DNA of 64,000 nt. It comes from Bradysia coprophila (lineage: Eukaryota; Arthropoda; Insecta; Diptera; Sciaridae). Below the pieces are notes generated by a model that was not told the DNA's origin, made no database searches, and saw only the letters and a list, made by a program, of their open reading frames with translations. A program made the position numbers and the translations under genes. Location of the stretch: assembly GCF_014529535.1 (NCBI RefSeq), contig NW_023503493.1, positions 17,144,001 to 17,208,000 on the forward strand, written 5' to 3'. This document shows, piece by piece, positions 58,905 through 64,000 of this stretch (within the stretch, counting starts at the first letter, position 1; each line of letters starts with the position of its first letter).

Positions 58905-59402
58905 TAGGGATCCCGAGGCATGTAATGGATTTAACATGCTGAGGACGCCGAAAGAAGTGCTTAAAACATGAAAAGTACGCTTTTCGACGCATGTAGCATG
59001 CAAATTGTTGATTCGAGAGATAGCCGATAATGATCAATAAACACGCGAAAACGAGACTTTTTATTTTTTATCCCGAGTTTTGTAATGAATTTTACACGTG
59101 CTACATGCGTCGAAAACCGTACTTTTCATGTTTCAAGCCCTTCTTTCGACGTCCTCAGCATGGAAAATTCACTAAATGGCTCGGGATAAAAATGAAAAGT
59201 CTCGTTTTAGGGTGTTTATTGACCTCGGCTACGCCTCGGATCAACAGAATTCACGAGAAAACTCTTTTCATCTTTTTATCCCGAGTCATGTAAAATGCTA
59301 TTACATTATTTTGAAGCCTAAACCAATTCTCTTGTTTTAACTAGGTGTGAAATAAGCGCCTTTCGACTCTAGGGAAAACTAAAGCATGTAAATACTATAT
59401 AT
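58905..59402. repeat. Dispersed repeat family A, copy 2 (inverted relative to copy 1)
   Basis: The reverse complement matches 30830-31455 for long stretches, including TTTACATGCTTTAGTTTTCC against TTTACATGCTTTTGTTTTAC and the shared CGAGGC/CGAGGTCAATA block. Internally it repeats a unit with CGTCGAAAACCGTACTTTTC twice, so it may be two tandem or nested insertions. Confidence 0.7.
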
Positions 59403-60381
59403 ATTTATATTTACGTGGGAAGAAGTTTCTTGATATTTCCTTTAATTTGCTTTCAATTGAGAAGAAGAAAGACTCGAAACGTTTTATCCTAAAAAATAAA
59501 ACACGATTTCGTTTTTTTTTAATTTTTCTGTTTATGTTTAACTTTTAAAAGGAATATACATTTACTTAATAGAACTGCTTCGTCGGAAAATAGATTAATT
59601 TTTTTTTTATCGGAAACGTATAATAAAAGGAGAGATAGACAGAAAATCTATTAGCAAATTACAAAAGAAAAATAATTTTTATCGATTAATTTCTTCTATT
59701 TCCTAAACGAAAACAATTAAAAAAGCGTCGTGACGACATCATATTTTAAAAATATTTAATATTCGTGCTGCAGTTTTTAATTGCTTTCAACAATGGCACT
59801 TTTGGTATTTATTTATTGTCGACTTTAACAAAACAAAAAAGAATTAAATTAACTAAGCCGTTGATATCGGTATAGGAGAAACGAGTTGATTTTTTTTTTA
59901 AATTTTAATTTAAAGCTAAGACAAAACTTGGGTTTATTCCAACAACGAAATAAAAATCTGATTTTTTGGAGGTGAAAACTGTCGGCAAAATGTTTTTTTT
60001 TGTTTCATATATTTTATTAGATTCATTTCTTTTTATACACGTATCACATTAAGTTGTTATTCTGATTTGTTTTTCATATTCATAATTTTGCTGTTCATGT
60101 GTACTGTCGCAAGAAATAGGAAAAATTTGTAAACTTCTTGTTTGTCCATTCGTTTCCAAAATCCCAGGATCTAAACAATTTAGGTGTAGAATTATGTTCA
60201 ATTGAAAATTACTCTAGCCTGCGATTGTTGGCTTTGTTGGTTTGAGCGTTTAACTCGAAAAAAAATTAAAGAAACAAAACTGCAAGAAATTCTAGTTTTA
60301 CAAAAATAATTAATTTTAATTACAATGTTTTTCGTTACAAATGGTTTTTTAAGGCAGCTAAGAGCAATTTTTCTTCTTCAT

Positions 60382-60387
60382 TTTATT
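60382..60387 (-). terminator. Poly(A) signal of the collagen gene
   Basis: A minus-strand AATAAA (TTTATT on the plus strand) lies 132 nt past the collagen stop codon at 60519. Confidence 0.45.
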
Positions 60388-60518
60388 TATTTTTGGTATA
60401 ATGAACACATCAGAACGTTCAGCAAGTTGAACGTTCTGTATTTTGAGATTGGTAAAAAAACAACAAGATAATACAAAAACCTATCCAATATTTTATACAA
60501 AATCTTTCTTTTTTCGTT

Positions 60519-63500
60519 TTAATTTCTTATACAAACTTGGCACCGTGATACTCTAGTTAATAAATTGCCCGATTTTAGTGTTTGTTGTTCGGGTCTGGAG
60601 AACTGTTGTGAATCGTCTAGTGTCACCAACCAGAAACTAGTCTGCGTGTCATAGTAATGACAATGTCCTTTGTCACCATTACATTCAATAAATGGCGTTG
60701 CACGGAAGTCTTCGAGACATGAACCTGGTCCGGATAGTGCTTGTCCACCACCACCATTACCGACAGCAACGTGCTATTATGTAAAAAAAACACAAAATAT
60801 TCATTGAAAAATTAAAAAAAAAAAAATATTCCGAGTCGTCTTACCATTAAGAAACTGTAACCGATCCATAGTGAGTCCCAGCCTCGTGGACAGTCTGGAA
60901 TTGCATTCGACTGACTGTGTACGGCAATTACGTTTGATGGTACTTCGCATACAACACATCTGGAAATGTGTTGTCGGATCTCCTCTTCTTGAACAGGCAT
61001 CATTGGAATAGCGGCTGATGTGGACAGCCAGAATGATCGATCGTTTCGTGATGCATAGTTGCATACATTATTTTGGCTACAGACCAGTACAGGTTGTGTG
61101 GAGAATCTTCGTACACAGGATCCGGGTGAACCTAAATCTTGATTGTGTGGATAGTCGTTTCCATCGACGTACAGCAATGAGTAACCATCCCATAATTTAA
61201 TGTGACCGGCTTCGCATCTGGGAACTTCTTCCGATTGACTATGTTTGACTAGCAAAATGCCCGTAAGATAATCAGGAGCTTGAGTGCAAGGTAAACCTTG
61301 ATCTCCTTTCGGTCCCGGTTGTCCAGGCTGTCCATCGAGACCAGGGGTTCCTTGGAAACCAATTTCTCCTCGTAGACCTGGCGATCCTCTTTGTCCTTCA
61401 AGACCTCTTAAACCTGTTAATCCAGTTTCTCCGCGTAAACCAGGTGGACCCTCAACTCCAGGTGGTCCCGGCAAACCACGATCTCCCTTTATACCATCGC
61501 GTCCAGGTTGTCCAGGCAAACCTTATATTTACGCTTTTAATAAAAAAATTCGTCATAGCAAACTATTCCAACTAACCTGGTGGTCCAGGTGGTGAAACTA
61601 ATCCGGGTTCTCCTTTGTCACCCTTTTCTCCTGAGAAACCATCTCTACCGTCTCGACCACGAAGACCAGGATTGCCCTTTTCTCCGATCAAACCAATTGG
61701 TCCAGGTGGACCATCGAATCCAGGTTGTCCGACATTACCTATGTAAAAAGTGAAATGCGTCTTATTTAGTTTTCATTTCCCAATTATCAGCCACGATGAC
61801 TATTTTTTGGTTATGAAGAAATTTTTTGGGACACAAAACTTTAATTTAGTTCAAAACAAAACAAAAATTATATTTTTTACTGATGAGAATATCATTATAA
61901 GATTATACTTTGCTCATATACCAAAAAGAAGTTACAACTTTCGTTATTAATAATTTTAAAAATCACTCAAAACGCGAAATTTCGAATTGAAATACAAAAA
62001 TTGGCAAAGGAATACTGTATTTCTATTGAATAATCGTGTTTTAGCTACTTTCAAAATGTTTTATAAAAAATTTGTTAGCTTTTTTTGGGATATGAGATAA
62101 ATTACGAACCTTTAGGTCCCGGTTGTCCGTTCAAACCTGCTGGTCCAGGTAAACCAGAAAGACCACGTTCTCCCTTTTGTCCTTCATAGCCCGCTGGTCC
62201 AGGTTCACCACGTTCACCTTGGAAACCTAAGGAAAGAGAAAAAAAAAAGTTTTTGTTCAAAATTTCATTTTACTTCTTATGGTTAATCGTTGGAATTTTT
62301 ACAAGAATTCTCAGAGAAGTTTATTCATTTGATCGTTATATTGTTGCTAATTATAATAATAAATCAACTATGTAAAAACGCACCTCTTTCACCCACTGGT
62401 CCAGGAGCTCCAGGTCTACCATCGGCTCCATCGAATCCAGGAGCACCAGTTAATCCACGATCTCCCTTTTCACCTTGTCGACCTTGTGGACCTGGAAGAC
62501 CGCGCAGACCTGTTTCACCAGACAATCCTGGCAAACCCTTGTCTCCCTTCAATCCAATCAATCCCATCGGTCCATTTCGTCCATGCTTTCCGGGTCGTCC
62601 AGGCAAACCTTTTTCACCTTTAACAACTGGACCCGTCTCACCAACATCGCCAGGCAATCCACGATCTCCTTTTGGTCCTGGTAATCCATTCATTCCAGGT
62701 AATCCACGTGGACCACTTAATCCTTGATTTCCCTTGATACCATCTAGACCAGGTTCACCACGCGGACCAACTAAACCTGGTTCGCCGGTAAGTCCCACAA
62801 GTCCAAACACTCCAGGCTCACCTTAAAATTAATTATTTGATTAACATGATTTCTCGATTTGTTAAAAACATTTCATTTCTTGCAATTTAAAAAAAATGCT
62901 CCAAAAATGTTTTAACAATTGAAATAAAAATTGAAAATTTAAATTTTTCTGGTTGAAACAAATTTCTATATCAAATTGATAAAAAGTAGTAACCTTTTTG
63001 TCCTTTAATTTCAATCAAAGGTCCCGGTGTGCCAGGTTCACCAGTAAAACCGCGATCACCTTTTGGTCCTGCTGGACCTTGCAAACCATATCTTCCAGCT
63101 GGACCTTGGTCGCCTTTCAATCCTTCAAGACCAACCATTCCCCTTTCTCCCTTTAGTCCAGGTGCACCATCAAAACCACGCAATCCAGGTGGACCATCAA
63201 CGCCTCGTGCACCATCCATACCTGGCTGTCCTGGAGTTCCTGGTCTTCCAACTTGTCCCTTATCACCTATAAAAATATTCAGTTGAATACATGATTTTCT
63301 ATTTTCTGACTTTCAACACATATTTCAAAGTATTGTAGATTGTCTGCCTTAATTTGCAGTATTCGTGACATTGTTTTGTTAAGAGCCACAATAAAAACGA
63401 AGTTTGTACACTTTATTCTCAGATGGAATTTTAGTTTTTTACCTTTTAGTCCTCTCAATCCAGTACTACCGCGGTCTCCTTTTTCACCCTGTAATCCCAT

Positions 63501-64000
63501 CAAACCATCTCTTCCATCGATACCAGGTTCACCTTTTTGTCCAATTGGACCTTGACGTCCATAGCCAGGAATACCAGCATCACCTTTCGGCCCAAGCGGT
63601 CCAGGTAATCCATCTAAACCATCGGCTCCTCTTAATCCTGGAACACCAGGTTCACCTTTCTGTCCTTTTTCAGATACATTTCCAGCTTCTCCTTTAGGTC
63701 CGACTGGTCCAGGCAATCCTCTTTCACCTTTTATAAAAGAATTTTTAAATTTAAGAAATGATTTAGGATTCAACAAAAACAAGACTATTTTTTCAATATG
63801 GAAATTATAGAAATTATTTGTAGGAAGTTACAACACAAAATTGTTTGTCGGCATTTCTCGGCAATTAAGTTTCTTGTAAAAATTAATTATTTTTTATGAA
63901 ACTGTTTTTACGACAGTACAGTATCTTAGTAGTTGCTAGTTTTAAAAACAATTGATTCATAATATTAAAGCACCTTTTTCTGCATTTCGTCCAGGCAAGC
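60519..64000 (-). CDS. vkg: Collagen IV alpha-2-like chain (viking), 3' half
   Basis: Basement-membrane network collagen. Exons on the minus strand are 64000-63974 (cut by the window edge), 63727-63443, 63266-62994, 62821-62384, 62226-62110, 61738-61577, 61521-60845 and 60773-60519. Every junction in the triple-helix region splits a Gly codon after its first base (G|GT), as is common in collagen genes. Gly-X-Y repeats have a few interruptions (for example [11 protein letters not shown] and [10 protein letters not shown]). The NC1 domain starts at [20 protein letters not shown] and has two C4 repeats. PMMPV, IGYSFLM, the [16 protein letters not shown] motif, CHYY and the end SRCQVCIRN match alpha-2 rather than alpha-1 type chains. 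The stop is TAA at 60519-60521. The 7S domain and start lie outside the window; in Drosophila the alpha-1 gene is the head-to-head neighbour. Confidence 0.9.

Larger units (their letters stand above)
56833..60381. other. Gene-free interval between peroxidase and collagen genes
   Basis: It contains the putative peroxidase promoter (no TATA box recognised), a foldback at 57731-57893 and a dispersed repeat copy at 58905-59402. An open frame of 151 codons at 58237-58692 looks accidental. The rest is AT-rich with many homopolymer runs. Confidence 0.55.

Noticed and set aside
62290-62727. Plus-strand Pro-rich ORF over the collagen exon
   Set aside because: It is the complement of Gly-X-Y repeats on the minus strand, which have Gly-codon split junctions and continue into NC1.

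Overview
This window comes from an animal nuclear genome, most likely a lower (nematoceran) dipteran such as a fungus gnat. The evidence is insect-type gene content (an Msp300/nesprin with giant exons, a ZAD zinc-finger gene, a viking-type collagen IV chain), GT-AG introns of about 55-75 nt, AT-rich intergenic DNA and many short inverted-repeat transposons. The species call is inference. All multi-exon models were built by hand from reading frames and splice sites. Each complete model closes exactly in frame.

Layout. (1) 1-28413, plus strand: the 3' part of an Msp300/nesprin gene. It has 13 exons in view, encodes at least 7045 residues, and ends in a KASH domain that anchors nuclei and organelles to the cytoskeleton. 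Two exons exceed 7 kb and encode repetitive disordered sequence; later exons encode spectrin-like helices. A frame-neutral 39-nt cassette exon completes a possible Cys/His cluster. (2) 28414-36350: a long 3' flank and a transposon-rich interval holding several foldback elements and a promoterless von Willebrand A-type reading frame without a start codon. (3) 36355-41871: two convergent C2H2 zinc-finger genes, one single-exon with 13 fingers and one eight-exon ZAD gene with 7 fingers, separated by foldback elements including a hAT-type MITE with intact 8-bp target duplications. (4) 43001-45297: another MITE with 8-bp duplications, then the co-chaperone Hip (ST13). (5) 45298-49518: gene-free and repeat-rich. 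(6) 49519-52430: an eleven-exon anoctamin of the ANO10/ANO8 type. (7) 53026-56832, minus strand: two genes that look foreign in an animal, a D-erythronate-dehydrogenase-like SDR and a mitochondrial class I haem peroxidase (cytochrome c peroxidase type). (8) 56833-60380: gene-free with repeats. (9) 60519-64000, minus strand: the 3' half of a collagen IV alpha-2-like (viking) gene with a complete NC1 domain.

The most noteworthy item is the peroxidase. It has a two-part mitochondrial presequence like fungal cytochrome c peroxidases and keeps the proximal Trp needed for cytochrome c oxidation, yet carries Arg at the position used by ascorbate peroxidases to bind ascorbate. Together with the neighbouring SDR it suggests a small island of horizontally acquired, now intron-bearing genes between two ordinary animal genes. 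Donor and timing need phylogenies that could not be run here.
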